From assembly GCA_946807835.1 (NCBI GenBank), contig OX327703.1, forward strand, positions 1,867,501-1,931,500: a stretch of 64,000 nucleotides of DNA, given 5' to 3'. This document shows positions 11,937 to 24,405 of the stretch, piece by piece (positions within the stretch are counted from its first letter, which is position 1; every line of letters begins with the position of its first letter). The notes beneath the pieces were generated by a model, which was given only the letters and a program-made list of their open reading frames with translations, had not been told where the DNA came from and searched no databases. Both the position numbers and the translations under genes were made by a program. This DNA is from Ailanthus altissimus (lineage: Eukaryota > Streptophyta > Magnoliopsida > Sapindales > Simaroubaceae).

Positions 11937-14900
11937 ATGGGTTCCTCAACTATGGATTTAGTAATTTTCTTATTCCTTTCCTTGATCTTCTTTTTTATTT
12001 TGAACTTTTCACTTATTGTTTCTTCTTATTCTTTTGAAGAAACTCATGCTCTTCTCAAATGGAAAGCCACCCTTCAAACACATAATCCTCCTCTTTTACC
12101 TTCATGGACATTTTATCCAGTCAATGCCACCAAAATAACCCCTTGTGTATGGTCTGGAATTGGTTGCAATCAGGCCGAAAGAGTTGTCACTATTAATCTT
12201 ACAAGTTCAAGTCTAAAAGGTACGCTTTATGAATTCTCCTTCTCATCGTTTCCTCATCTTGAGTACCTTGATCTCAGCCACAATGAATTCTTTAGTACCA
12301 TTCCACCTTATATTGGTAACCTTTCTAAACTTGCGCACCTTGATTTATCTGTTAATCATTTTAGTGGTGCTATTCCTCCATCAATTACCAATCTGAGAAT
12401 TTTAAGTTTTTTATACCTCCATCATAATAAGTTTTTTGATTCAATTCCTATAGAAATAGGAAGGCTGGAATCTCTCTTTGATCTAGCATTAAGCTATAAT
12501 TATCTCAGTGGTATCATTCCTTCTTCAATTGGTAATCTAAAAAATTTAAGAGCTTTATACCTCAGTCTAAATGAGCTTTCTGGTTCAATTCCTGTAGAAA
12601 TAGGAAGGTTAAAGTCTCTTTTTGATCTACAACTAAGCCATAATCATCTCAGCAGTGTTATTCCTACTTCATTTAGCAATCTAAGAAATTTAAGTGTTTT
12701 ATACCTTAACAATAATGAGCTTTCTGGTTCCATTCCTGTAGAAATAGGAAGGTTGGAGTCTCTCTTTACTTTATCACTAAGCAATAATCATCTCACCGGT
12801 GTCATTCCTCATTCAATCGAAAATCTGAGAAATTTAAGTGTTTTATACCTTAACAATAATGAACTTTCTGGTTCCATTCCTGTAGAAATAGGAAGGTTGG
12901 AGTCTCTTTTCAGTTTATCATTAAGCAATAATCATCTCACCGGTGTCATTCCTCATTCAATTGAAAATCTGATCAATTTAAGTGTTTTATACCTTAACAA
13001 TAATGAGCTTTCTAGTTCCATTCCTGTAGAAATAGGGAGGTTGGAGTCTCTCTTTAGTTTATCACTAAGCAATAATAATCTCACCGGTGTCATTCCTCAT
13101 TCAATTGAAAATCTGATAAATTTAAGTGTTTTAGACCTTAACAATAATGAGCTTTCTGGTTCCATTCCTGTAGAAATAGGAAGGTTGGAGTCTCTCTTTA
13201 GTTTATCACTAAGCAATAATTATCTCACCGGTGTCATTCCTCATTCAATTGGAAATCTGATAAATTTAAGTGTTTTAGACCTTAACAATAATGAGCTTTC
13301 TGGTTCCATTCCTGTAGAAATAGGAAAGTTGGAGTCTCTCTTTAGTTTATCACTAAGTAATAATTATCTCACCGGTGTCATTCCTCATTCAATTGGAAAT
13401 CTGATAAATTTAAGTGTTTTAGACCTTAACAATAATGAGCTTTCTGGTTCCATTCCTGTAGAAATAGGAAGGTTGGAGTCTCTTTTTAATTTATCACTAA
13501 GAAATAATTATCTCACCAGTGTCATTCCTCATTCAATTGGAACTCTGAGAAATTTAAGTGTTTTATACCTTAACAATAATGAGCTTTTTGGTTCCATTCC
13601 TATAGAAATAGGAAGGTTGGAGTCTCTTTGTTATCTAAAACTAGGTAATAATCATCTTAGTGGTGTCATTCCTCCTTCAATTGGAAATCTGAGAAATTTA
13701 AGTGTTTTAAACCTTTACTATAATGAGCTTTATGGTTCTATTCCTGTAGAAATAGGAAGGTTGGAGTCTCTTTGTTATCTAAAACTAGGTAGTAATCATC
13801 TTAGTGGTGTCATTCCTCCTTCAATTGGTAATTTGAGAAATTTAAGATCTTTACAGCTCTTTGAAAATGAGCTTTCTGGTTACATACCTCAAGAAATTGG
13901 AAATCTCACAAAGTTGAGTAATTTATCATTGAGCAATAACCATTTTTTAGGTCCAATCCCTAATGGCTTCAAAAATTTTACAAGCTTAGTCAGAGTACGT
14001 CTTGATCAAAACCAACTCACTGGAAATGTATCTGAAGCTTTTGGCGTCTATTCAAACCTTACTTTCATAGATCTCAACGAAAATCATTTTTATGGTGAAA
14101 TTTCATCTAGTTGGGGAAAATGTCCACAGCTAGGCACTTTGAAAATTTCTATGAATAATATAGGTGGCAAGATACCTCCTGAGATTGGAAACATTTCAAG
14201 ATTGCATGAATTTGACATTTTTCAAATCATATTGTTGGAGAAATTCCAGCACAACTCGGAAAGTTAAGTTCTCTAAACAAGCTCATTTTAAATGAAAATC
14301 AACTTTCTGGTGAGATACCTCAAGATTTAGGCTCGCTCACCGAACTTGAGCGCCTCGACTTGTCTGGAAATAGATTGAGCAACTCAATCCCAAAAAGTCT
14401 AGGAGACTTGCTAAAATTGTACTATTTGAATTTGAGCAACAATCAGTTACGTGGACAAATTCCCATTGAGTTGGATAAGTTAGAACACCTTTCAGAGCTA
14501 GATTTGAGTTGTAACCATTTCGAAAAGAAGATCCCCATTCAAATTTGCAATTTTAAGAGCTTGGAGAAGTTGAATCTCTCCCACAATAACTTATCTAGTT
14601 TAATTCCAAGCTGCTTCGAAGGAATGCGTTGTTTGTCATCCATTGATATATCTTATAATGAGCTAGAAGGTCAAATTCCTAATAGCACAGCATTTCAAAA
14701 TGCTTCTATAGAAGCATTATTAGGGAATAAAGGATTATGTGGAGATGTTAAAGGATTGCCATCTTGTAAAGCTTCTACATCAGACAAGCATTCCTCAAGA
14801 AAGATCTTCTTTGTTGTTTTGTTCCCTTTTTTAGGATCATCACTCGTTCTTTTAATTGTTGTGATTGGAATGTTTTTTATTTTCCAAAGAAAGAAGAAGA

Positions 14901-15897
14901 ATTCCTCAAGACAACAAAACAACTATGAAAACCCTCTAAGACTGCTTTCAATATTGACTTTTAATGGAAAGATTGTGTATAAAGAAATCATCAAAGCAAC
15001 AAAAAATTTTGATTTTGAGTACTGTATTGGAGAGGGTACACATGGAAGCGTTTATAGAGCAGAGCTACCTACTGGTGAAATCGTAGCAGTTAAGAAATTT
15101 CACTCACTGCTTACAAGTGAGATGGTAAATCATGAACATTTCTTGAACGAAATTAGGGCATTGACAGAGATGCGCCATCGAAATATTTTGAAATGTTATG
15201 GATTTTGTTCACAAGTCAAACTTCAGTTTTTAGTTTATGAATATCTAGAAAGGGGTAGCTTGGCCACAATCCTTAACATTGATGTAGTAGCAGTGGAATT
15301 TGGTTGGATTAAGAGAATAAATGTGATAAAGGGTGTAGCTAATGCATTGTCTTACATTCACCATGATTGCGTCCCACCAATTGTCCATCGAGACATATCA
15401 AGCAAGAATGTGTTGCTTGACTTGGAATATGAAGCTCATGTTTCAGATTTTGGAACCGCAAAGTTTCTCAAGCCAAACTCCTCTAATTGGATTGAACTTG
15501 CAGGCACATATGGGTATATTGCTCCAGGTACATATATTTATACCCATTTATGAAATATTGTTATGTTAATATGTCTTTTCTAAAGTACTTTTAATCTGCA
15601 GAGCTTGCATACACAATGAAGGTGACTGAAAAATGTGATGTTTATAGCTTTGGAGTGTTAGCATTGGAAGTGATCAAAGGGAAGCACCCAAAAGATATTC
15701 TTTCGTCAATATCATCTTCATCTAATTCCAATTCAAATATAACATTTGATGAAATTTTAGACCCTCGGCTCCCACCTCCCTCATGCAACATGCAATCCAA
15801 ATTGATTTCAGCAATTAATATTGCCTTTTCATGCTTAAATATGAATCCAATAGCTAGACCAACCATGTACACAGTCTGTCAACAATTACAGATGTAA
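11937..15897 (+). CDS. MIK2-like LRR receptor-like kinase, one intron, one frameshift
   Basis: Predicted plasma-membrane receptor kinase of the LRR-XII/MIK2 type, whose relatives sense peptides or pathogen signals. Exon 1 (11,937-15,527) encodes a signal peptide, the LRRNT region ([10 protein letters not shown]), over twenty 24-residue LRRs, a membrane segment (14,804-14,887) and most of the kinase. Kinase motifs are the glycine loop GEGTHGSV (15,029), AVKK, HRD (15,386), DFG (15,446) and GTYGYIAP. A 74-bp GT-AG intron (15,528-15,601) splits the APE glutamate, and exon 2 (15,602-15,897) completes the C-lobe. Near 14,216-14,222 one base is missing relative to the second copy (CATTTTTC against CATTTCTTC). 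The literal frame therefore stops at 14,267 after 776 residues, before the membrane segment. Everything downstream is open in the shifted frame. This could be a natural null allele, a recent pseudogene or an assembly error. Confidence 0.85.
12399..13838 (+). repeat. 144-bp intragenic tandem array (two-LRR modules)
   Basis: Ten consecutive 144-bp units, each encoding two 24-residue LRRs. The last eight keep exact spacing: the segment AATTTAAG starts at 12,687, 12,831, 12,975, 13,119, 13,263, 13,407, 13,551 and 13,695, and again at 13,839. The central units differ by only a few bases, so they arose by recent unequal exchange within the receptor gene. Confidence 0.9.
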
Positions 15898-16295
15898 TTA
15901 AGTCTATTTTATTTAGTTTCGTTTTATTATGCATGAGCATTTGGTCATTATTTTTTTTAATAGATGTATCATTTTCATTTAAATAACAAAATGAATACAA
16001 CTATTGATCTATTTCTTGAAAATTTAAAAAGGATCCCTTAACTCTAGTTAATTTATTATGTTACACAAAGCTTGGGTAAAATAAATGAGAAAGGTGACTC
16101 TTTTCAAATGGCTCATTTGTAGTCATTTCAGAAGTCTCATTTATGGCCTTTCCTTTCTCTCATAACTTGGCCACAACTTGTTTCATAATCTCCTTTCTCT
16201 TCTTGCTAGCTAATACTTTTCTTCCACCCCACTCACATTCTGGTCCCTTTTCTCCTCTTGAGGAGTTGGCAAAGGCCTTCTAGCTGCTACATGGG
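15898..16295 (+). repeat. Duplicated 3' flank of receptor kinase, copy 1
   Basis: Noncoding 3' flank, probably including the 3' UTR (an early ATGCATGAG segment near 15,930). It matches 21,905-22,304 downstream of the pseudogene copy, with homology ending at GCTGCTACATGGG in both. Paired with the gene homology, it shows that the duplicated unit is about 6 kb and includes about 400 bp of downstream sequence. A small ORF present in the second flank is broken here, so it is not conserved as protein. Confidence 0.75.
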
Positions 16296-16662
16296 TATTT
16301 TTTTTTTATCTTAGTGATGAATGATGATAATTGCTTTTCGTGATATATGCTGCAATTATGAATATTTTAGTCAATATAAGATAAACAAATATATTAAAAA
16401 AAAATAGTAAACACATCAGATTTATGGGGTTAGGCATTGCATGCCTATGTCTACAAATGAGAATAGGAGAAAATCTCACTATTTTAGAAATGGAGTAATT
16501 ACATAGGTGTTATAATAAAGATTGCAAATAATGAAAGCTAGAGGGGCTTTTAATGTCAAAATATAAGAACTTTTTTTAAAGATGGGAGCACTAACACTAA
16601 GAACAAAGAGGCTAAAAAGAGATAAACGATGACATGATGTTGAAGATAGAGAAAAGTGCATA
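16296..16662. other. AT-rich spacer, nothing recognised
   Basis: Low-complexity AT-rich DNA between the duplicated flank and the TIR element. No ORF, promoter or repeat could be supported. Confidence 0.5.
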
Positions 16663-17855
16663 GGGAAATTTTCAAAAATAACAGCAATTAACTATATTTT
16701 TTTACTACGGTCAAATATTTCAATTTTTTGTAACAAAAAAACATAATAGTTTTCTACATTTACTCTCTTACAGAAATTTAAAATTCTCTATGTCAAAATC
16801 AAAAACTTTTGTAAAAATATTTAAATTTAGAGTTAAAATAATGAAACATGATAAAAAAAAATAGTTGTAAATTGTCAAAAAAATAATGAAAACAGTAAAA
16901 AATAGCCAAAAATAATCAATTTTAGTCGAACAGCATAGAACCCCATGCACTGCATAGTATGCGCGCCGCTCATGCACAATGCACTGTGTAGTACACGCTC
17001 ATGCACAATGCGTGGACTCTACACACTACACAACAAGCCGCTTTATATTTTTATTTTATATTTATAAATATTTATTATTAATTTATTATTTAATTTTATA
17101 ATGTTGTTTCTAAAAAAATAAAAAAGTGACACACTTCTTAAAATTTAAATAATTAATTAAATCAAATAAAAAAAATTAAATAAACAAAATAAACTACAAT
17201 TAATTATTATTTAGAAAACTGTAATTTAAAATTTTTAAATTTATAAAAGCTAAATTTTTAAAAACTAAAAATTAATTTAATAAATTTCAAAATATAATTT
17301 TTATTTAAATTGAAATAAATTAATTATTTAAAAAAATGAAAATTAATTAATTAATTTTTTTAAAACAACAATATATCATTATGTATGATTATTTATTCAT
17401 TTGTTAAAGTTATAAAATAAAGAAAAAATTTGTAAAAGACTAATCCCTTAAAAGAAAAAATTACACTTACTTAAATAACTTGTAGTGCATTTCTCAATTA
17501 AAATAAAGAAATTGAGTTCGAATCCTCTTATTTATAAAATTAAATTTTAAATAATAAAAAATTTAAATTAATTTTAAATTTTAAAAAATAAAATATTTTT
17601 TATGTAAATTAAAATAAATTAATTAATAAATTAAATTTTAAATAATAATTAAATAAATTAAAAATATTTTAAAAATTATCACGTGGCATGGGTGGCGCCA
17701 CATGGTAGAGACAAGCTCAAGCTGTTCAGCAACAATTGGTAGTTACAGGAGTAAAAACAGAAAAATCATATTTATTTGATTATTAAAATTAAAAAGTTTG
17801 ACTATGGTAAAAAAAAATTAATATTTAAAATTTTGGTCGATATCAAAAATTTCCC
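16663..17855. mobile_element. Non-autonomous TIR DNA transposon, possibly Mutator-like
   Basis: The left end starts GGGAAATTTTCAAAAATA. The right end, read in reverse, starts GGGAAATTTTTGATATCG, and both continue with A/T runs, ACYANGGTCAAA-like cores and further A/T runs for about 60 bp. These are imperfect terminal inverted repeats enclosing 1.2 kb. The interior is AT-rich apart from a GC-richer repeat of ATGCACAATGC-type words (16,930-17,030) and a CACGTGG-containing patch near 17,680. No transposase is present. No clear target duplication was found, so the superfamily is an inference from the long, G-starting TIRs. Confidence 0.6.
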
Positions 17856-19019
17856 TTAATATTACAATGAGCAAGGTTCAAAATACTGTAGTTTAATTGG
17901 CCAGTATTATTTTTCTTAAATTAGGGCTACAATATCCTTGAATAAAAGTAAGGATATGTGGCGAACTCTTATTCAATTGAGAAGAAAACATATTCCTTGG
18001 TGTTAGATAACTAGTTCTTTGTGTTCTTCTGCTCAGATACAACTGCCATCAGATGCCCTAGCTGCAACCTTAGTAGACAAAGACTGATCCTTATTGCTCC
18101 AAATAATTTAACTTAGTTGTAGTTTGTCCTTCTATTCCCAATGCACCACTATCACCTTATCTGAGCTCTGAACATAATTTAACTAAATCCCTTTAATATT
18201 TCCCTAATAAAAAAGTCTTCGTCATGACATTAAGCACAATTAAATGTTGTACTTGGTTCATTTCTAATGAAACGTGCCATGAAAAAATCAATGAGAAAAA
18301 TCTTGTAACTGTTTAAGTCTTTGATGCCCCCTGGCAGTTTACTTGTTTGTCAAATACAAACCCTTCCTTATTGCCTGCCTTTTTCTCCACGACTTTCTTT
18401 CACCTTACTTCGGCTTTGTATTCTTGACTTCGACTTAAAGACTTAGAACAAAATTTTATTTTATCTGTTAGAAGTTACAACATCATTTTATAATCTAACT
18501 TTTAATAATTGCAAATCAAGGTTTAACAATATTAGAAGCTTTTTCGTTGATGTTAGTATTTCAATTGTCAAAGTGTTGTACTATTCGAGTTAGATAGAAG
18601 ACTCTCCAAATAGTTAATAGAGTTATTTATTTCATACCGATTGTAGAGATCATTTATTTTCATCCTATTATGGAAGTTATTTATTTTTTTAGTTGTAAAA
18701 TATTGATATTATACTAATTTATAATATTTTAGTATTGAAAATTGAGATATATAATACTTGTATTCTTTAAATCATGCTTAAACTTGATTTGAATCAACAA
18801 ATTCTAATAATCCATTTTTTAATTCAAAATCTCTTCAAGAAGCTTTCCAAAGATCATCTATGTCATCCAATGCTCAATTACTCTAGCATTAACTCCAATT
18901 AAATCTTATGTCAGACAAAACTTTAATAAGGCCCATGACTTCAGTCTCTATATATTCTAAATGTATCTCTTCTCGAGTCACCTTCATATTGTGATTTTTA
19001 GTATCACTTAAATGTTAGG
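17856..19019. other. Intergenic DNA upstream of the pseudogene copy, no gene seen
   Basis: No ORF with recognisable homology. Homology to the first receptor gene begins only at about 19,020, so the promoter, signal peptide and first part of the LRRNT of the second copy are absent from this stretch. Confidence 0.5.
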
Positions 19020-21960
19020 GGATTGGGCCAATGATCTATGGTTGTAATCATGCCGAAAGAGTTGTCACTATTAATCTTACAAGTTCAAGTTTAAATGGTA
19101 CGTTTCATGAATTCTCCTTCTCATTGTTTTCCCATCTTTTATATCTTGATCTCAGCCTCAATGAGTTCTTTGGCACCATCCCACCTCATATTGGTAACCT
19201 TTCTAAACTTGTGCACATTGATTTATCCTATAATTATTTTAGTAGAGCTATTCCCCCATCAAATGGCAATATGAGAAATTTAAATTTTTTATATCTCCAT
19301 CGTAATTAACTTTTCCGTTCAATTCCCATAGAAATAGGAATGTTGGAGTCTCTCTTTCATCTAACACTAAGTTATAATCATCTCAATAGTGTTGTTCATC
19401 CTTCAATTGGTAATCTAAAAAATTTAAGAGCTTTATATCTTTTTCAAAATAAGATTTTCGATTCCATTCCTGTAGAAATAGGAAGGTTGGAGTCTCTCTT
19501 TGATCTAGAATTAAGCTATAATCATCTTAGTGGTATTATTCCTCCTTCAATTGGCAATTTGAGAAATTTAAGTGTTCTATATCTCTAATATAATAAGCTT
19601 TCTGATTTCATTCCTGTAGAAATAGAAAGGTTGAAGTCTCTCTTTGATCTAGAATTAAGCTATAATCATCTTAGTAGTGTTATTCCTCCTTTAATTGGCA
19701 ATCTAAAAAATTTAAGTGTTTTATATCTCCATTATAATGAGCTTTCTAGTTTCATTCATGTAGAAATAGAAAGGTTGGAATCTCTCTTTAATCTACAGTT
19801 AAGTAATAATCATATCTGTGGTGTCATTCTTTTTTCAATTGGTAATTTGAGAAATTTAAGAGCTTTACACCTATTTGAAAATGAGCTTTTTGGTTACATA
19901 TCTCAAGAGATGGGAAATCTCACAAAGTTGAGTAATTTATCATTGAACATAACAAATTTCTTGGTCCAATTTCTAAAGGCTTCAAAAATTTTACAAGTCT
20001 TGTAAGAGTACGTCTTGATCAAAACCAACTCAATAGAAATATATTTGAAGGTTTTGGCATCTATTCGAACCTTACTTTTATAGATCTCAGTGACAACTAT
20101 CTTTATGGTGAAAGTTCATCTAATTGGGAAAAATGTCCACAACTAAGCACTTTTAAAATTTCTATGAATAATATTAATGGTAAGTTCCCTCCTGAGATTG
20201 GAAACTTATCAAGATTGCATGAATTTGACATTTCTTCAAATCATATTGTTGGAGAAATTCCAGTAAAACTTGGAAACTTAAGTTCTCTAAACAAGTTCAT
20301 TTTAAATAGAAATCAACTTTCTAGTGGTATACCTCGAGATTTAGGCTTGCTCACCGAACTTCAGTGCTTCAACTTGTCTGGAAATAGATTGAGCAACTCA
20401 ATCTCAAAAAGTCTAGGAAACTTGCTAAAATTGCACTATTTGAATTTAAGCAACAGTCAGTTATGTCGACAAATTCCAATTGATTTGGATGAGTTAGAAC
20501 ACCTTTCAAAACTAGATTTGAGTTGTAACCATTTCGAAAAAGAGATCCCTCCTCAAATCTATATTTTCCAAAGCTTAAAAAAGTTGAATCTCAACCACAA
20601 TAACCTATCTAGTTTAATTCTAAATTGCTTTGAAGGAATGCACGGCTTGTCATCCATTGACATATCTTATAATGAGCTAGAAGGTCCAATTCCTAATAGC
20701 ACAACATTTCAAAATGCTTCCATTGAAGCATTATTAGGAAACAAAAGATTATGTAGAGATATTAAAGGGTTGCCATCTTGTAAAGCTTCTACATCAAACA
20801 AACAATCCTCAAGAAAGATCTTCTTTGTTGTTTTGTTTCTTAGGATCATCACCTGTTCTTTTAATTGTTGTTGTTAGGGTATTTTTTATTTTTCGAAGAA
20901 AGAAGAGGAATTCCCTAAGATAGTAAAACAACTACGAAAACCCTCAAGGACTACTTTCCATATTGATTTTTGATGAAAAAATTGTGTATGAAGAAATCAT
21001 CAGAGCAACAAAGAATTTTGATTTTGAGTACTGTATTGGAGTGAGTACACATGGAAGCGTTTACAAAGTGAAGCTACCGTCTGGTGAAATCGTAGCAATT
21101 AAGAAATTCCATGCATCGCTTACAAGTGAGATGGTAAATCAAGAACAGTTCTTAATGAAATCAAGGCATTGACAGAGATGCAACATCTAAACATTATGAA
21201 ATGTCATGGATTTTGTTCACATACCCGACATTGGTTTTTAGTTTATAAATATCTTGAAAGTGGTAGCTTGGCCACAATCTTTGATATTGATGTAGCAGTA
21301 GTGAAATTTTGTTGGATCAAGAGAATAAATGTAATAAAGGGTGTAGCTGATGCATTGTCTTCCATGCACCATGATTGCTTCCCACCAATTATCCATCGAG
21401 ACATATCAAGCAAGAATGTGTTGCTTAACTTAGAATATGAAGCTCATGTTTTAGATTTTGGAACCGCCAAGTTTCTCAAGCCCGACTCCTCTAATTGGAC
21501 TGAACTTGCAGGCACATATGGGTATACTGCTCCAGGTACATATATTCATGCATTCCTATTTATGGAATATTATTATGTTGATATGTCTTCTCTAAAGTAC
21601 TTTTGATCTTCCAGAGCTTGCATACACAATGAAAGTGACTGAAAAATGTGATGTTTATAGCTTTTGGAGTGTTAGCACTAGAAGTGATCAAGGGAAAGCA
21701 TCCAAGAGATTTACTTTCGTCAATCTCATCTTCATCTAATTCCAATAAGAATAAAACACTTGATGAAATGTTGGACCCTCAGCTCCCACCTCCCTCATTC
21801 AACGTTCAATCCAAATTGATTTCAACTATGGAGATTGCCTTTTCATGCTTAAACATGAATCCAGTAGCTAGACCAACCATACACAGTCTGTCAACAATTA
21901 CAGATTTAACTGAGTCTTTTTTGTTTGATTTATTTTTATTATGCATGAGTGGTTGGTCAT
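19020..21960 (+). pseudogene. MIK2-like LRR receptor kinase pseudogene (5'-truncated second copy)
   Basis: Tandem paralog of the gene at 11,937-15,897. It starts within the LRRNT ([12 protein letters not shown]), so the signal peptide is missing. In-frame stops occur at about 19,307 and 19,586. A frameshift near 19,950 breaks the LRR domain, 20,164-20,877 restores a long LRR frame, and the membrane region is broken at 20,875. The kinase lies in pieces: 20,963-21,172, then 21,169-21,533 in another frame. A homologous intron follows (about 21,536-21,614), and exon 2 carries an extra T near 21,661. It also has fewer two-LRR modules than copy 1. The HRD and DFG segments remain readable (the latter as LDFG). 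It cannot make a full receptor. Confidence 0.9.
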
Positions 21961-22304
21961 TATTCTCCCTTAAATAGATGTGTCATTTTCATTTCAATAA
22001 TAAAATGAATACAATTGTTGATCCATTTCTTCAAAATTAAAAAAAGATCCCTTAACTATATAGTTAACTTATTGCGTTACACAAAGCTTGGGTAAAATGA
22101 ATGAGAAAAGTGACTATTTAGATGGCTCATTTATTGTCATTTCAGAAGTCTCATTTACAGCATTTTCTTTCTCTCTTAGCCACAACTTGTTTCATAGTCG
22201 CCTTCCTCTTCTTGCTAGCTAAAACATTTGCTTGCACACCACTCACATTTGGGTTCTTTTCTCCTCTGGAGGAGGTGGCAAAGGCCTTCAAGCTGCTACA
22301 TGGG
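21961..22304 (+). repeat. Duplicated 3' flank of receptor kinase, copy 2
   Basis: Matches 15,954-16,295. An ORF of 91 codons (22,122-22,397) with a hydrophobic N-terminal half begins here. The copy-1 sequence is interrupted by stops at the equivalent place, so I treat it as chance. Confidence 0.7.
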
Positions 22305-23183
22305 ATTTCTGCTCATTGGCAACATTCAAGCCTAGCAATAACCCAGCCAAGCCTAAAGTCACATTCCTTCACCAACAAATTAACCCATCACACATAATGC
22401 TATGTAACAATATGCAATGGATATTAACAATATGCATAACATTTTTTGTTTCCTATTGACAACTTTATGCCAACCAGATATGGAAATTATATTAATTCAG
22501 TGACCCTTTAGTATTAAACTATTTTATTATCTTAAATGAATGATGAAGAAGTAATTAATATCATATTTAGTGTCAAACTGTATTACAGTAACTATAAAAA
22601 TCCTGCCATGGGAAGTTCATAAGAAGTAAATTTAATCATTATAATGAAGTTAAATTTGTTTAATCCTTTTGCTACATTGAAAAGCATTTACATAGAATAA
22701 CATGTTGAGGCAACAAAAATAAGAATAATTGAGAGTTGTGAGTTGTGAGTTCATACTATTTCCTATTCATAATAAGAAGAAAAAATATGTTCACTATTCA
22801 CTAATAGAATCACAAACCTGCAGTGAACAAGTTTATCATCCAAGATTTGCTTAGAATTTTGATGGGAAGCACAAATTCTCTGAAAACAAACAGATGGGAT
22901 GTGTAATTTTCGTTAGATTTAGTTGAAATGGGTAATGAAGTTGTGGGCGAGGAGCTGTGGTTAGTGAATGGGTCATGACAACGAGTGATGTCAACTCTTA
23001 TCTCAATTGGGATTTAAGCTTAGAATTGAACTCTCACAAAAAAATGTGAAAGCCATTTTGTTTTTTTCTTTTTTTAAAAAAAATTTTGAGTCAATTCTTG
23101 TGATTGTGTTTATGTTGTTGTGGAGCGAATGAAATTGTCTGTGGACAGTATTTTGAGGTTTAGATGTAAACGGAAAAGGGAAG
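22305..23183. other. Intergenic DNA, no gene seen
   Basis: AT-rich sequence with no recognised coding, RNA or repeat content apart from short A/T tracts. The minus-strand frame at 23,003-23,230 is low-complexity and lacks similarity I recognise. Confidence 0.45.
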
Positions 23184-23441
23184 GCAAATTCATTGGTTGA
23201 TGCTGGATAAGGTTCCAATTTTGGAACCATTGGGTGATAGCATGTACTTTTTCTGATATCTCATTTTCATGCCCTTTTCTAACTTGGCTACATTGATTTC
23301 ATAATAAAAAAAATGCAAATTCATTGGTTGATGCTGGATAAGGTTCCAATTTTGGAACCATTGGGTGATAGCATGTACTTTTTCTGATATCTCATTTTCA
23401 TGCCCTTTTCTAACTTGGCTACATTGATTTCATAATAAAAA
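23184..23441 (+). repeat. Tandem duplication, 131-bp unit, two copies
   Basis: The unit beginning GCAAATTCATTGGTTGATGC occurs at 23,184 and again at 23,315, and remains nearly identical to about 23,441. The junction lies in an A-rich run (ATAATAAAAAA), a likely site of slippage or unequal exchange. The near identity implies a recent event. Confidence 0.9.
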
Positions 23442-24405
23442 ACATGTCAAATTATATATAACCTTTCAAATTCTGAATTTTGGTTTTGTATTCCCCTCTA
23501 CATTTTAGTCTTTTTATAATCAAAGTTGTAATCTTTTAAACAATTTAATATAAATTAATTTCTCTCACACCATATTTTTTTATACAATTTATAGATCAGT
23601 TATTACACCTTCATCGATTAAGATTAAATCACAAATGCACGTTAATCAAGTACATTAACTACACATTTGAATAAATCTCGACAACTCGAAATTCATTAAT
23701 CTAATAATTTTAATTTTATATAAAAATAATATAATACCATAAAACTAGCTCTTTTATATACAATATCACTTTACAAATCAAATATAATCATATATGTAAA
23801 TAACAATTGCGGGAAAAAAATCTTAAAAATCAAATAAATAAATAAAAAATCTTAAACAGCAATCGCCACTCCACAAGATTCATCTCTCGACTGGGGAGGG
23901 GCTCTTGTCTCCTCTCCGGCGGACCCTTAACACCAATTAGCTTAGAATTTATGATTCCAATAATATTTGTCTGTTTTATCTTTTTTTTCAATTTTTTCTC
24001 CTTTGTTTCTTCTCGATTTCTCTCTCCTATCCCTTCGGTGGCCACTCGGCAACGGTCTTTTTGAAAAGCTACGATGCCGTCATGCCGTCACACAAGACCG
24101 AAGCACTGATGCGCGCCCATTGCTATCGCATCCCTTGGCGGCCCGATAGTCCACCATTCTTGCCATCATGCAAATGCCTTCTTTGGTTTTACGACCTCCT
24201 CCTCAGCCAGTGTTCAGCTGGGTCCAACCGATATCGCGTTTCCTCGCCGCCCCCATCTTGGCGACCATGCTACATGATACTTCCTCCATGGATGCCGTAC
24301 AGGGTTGGATCTTGGTCTTGGGTTATTTGCCGACCCGGCACCACCGTTGAGCCTTCTTTTCTCTCATGCCTCTCAGCTTTGTGTCACACCCCAAGTGTTC
24401 TCAAA
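23442..24405. other. Unclassified region with GC-richer patch
   Basis: AT-rich to about 23,860, then a distinctly GC-richer stretch (about 23,865-24,400) containing overlapping open frames in two plus frames (24,061-24,444 and 24,168-24,350) with Pro/Trp/Cys-rich products. I recognise no domain. The contrast in base composition and the adjoining LTR-like sequence suggest a retroelement fragment, not a host gene. Confidence 0.4.

Noticed and set aside
17505..17535. B-box-like GAGTTCGAATCCTC inside the TIR element, considered as a tRNA or SINE
   Set aside because: No A-box at proper spacing, no cloverleaf and no tail or target duplication.
22122..22397. 91-codon plus-strand ORF with a hydrophobic, secretory-looking start next to the receptor pseudogene; possible peptide ligand gene
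   Set aside because: The duplicated flank at 16,110-16,295 carries the same sequence with stops and shifts, so the frame is not conserved, and no known peptide motif is visible.
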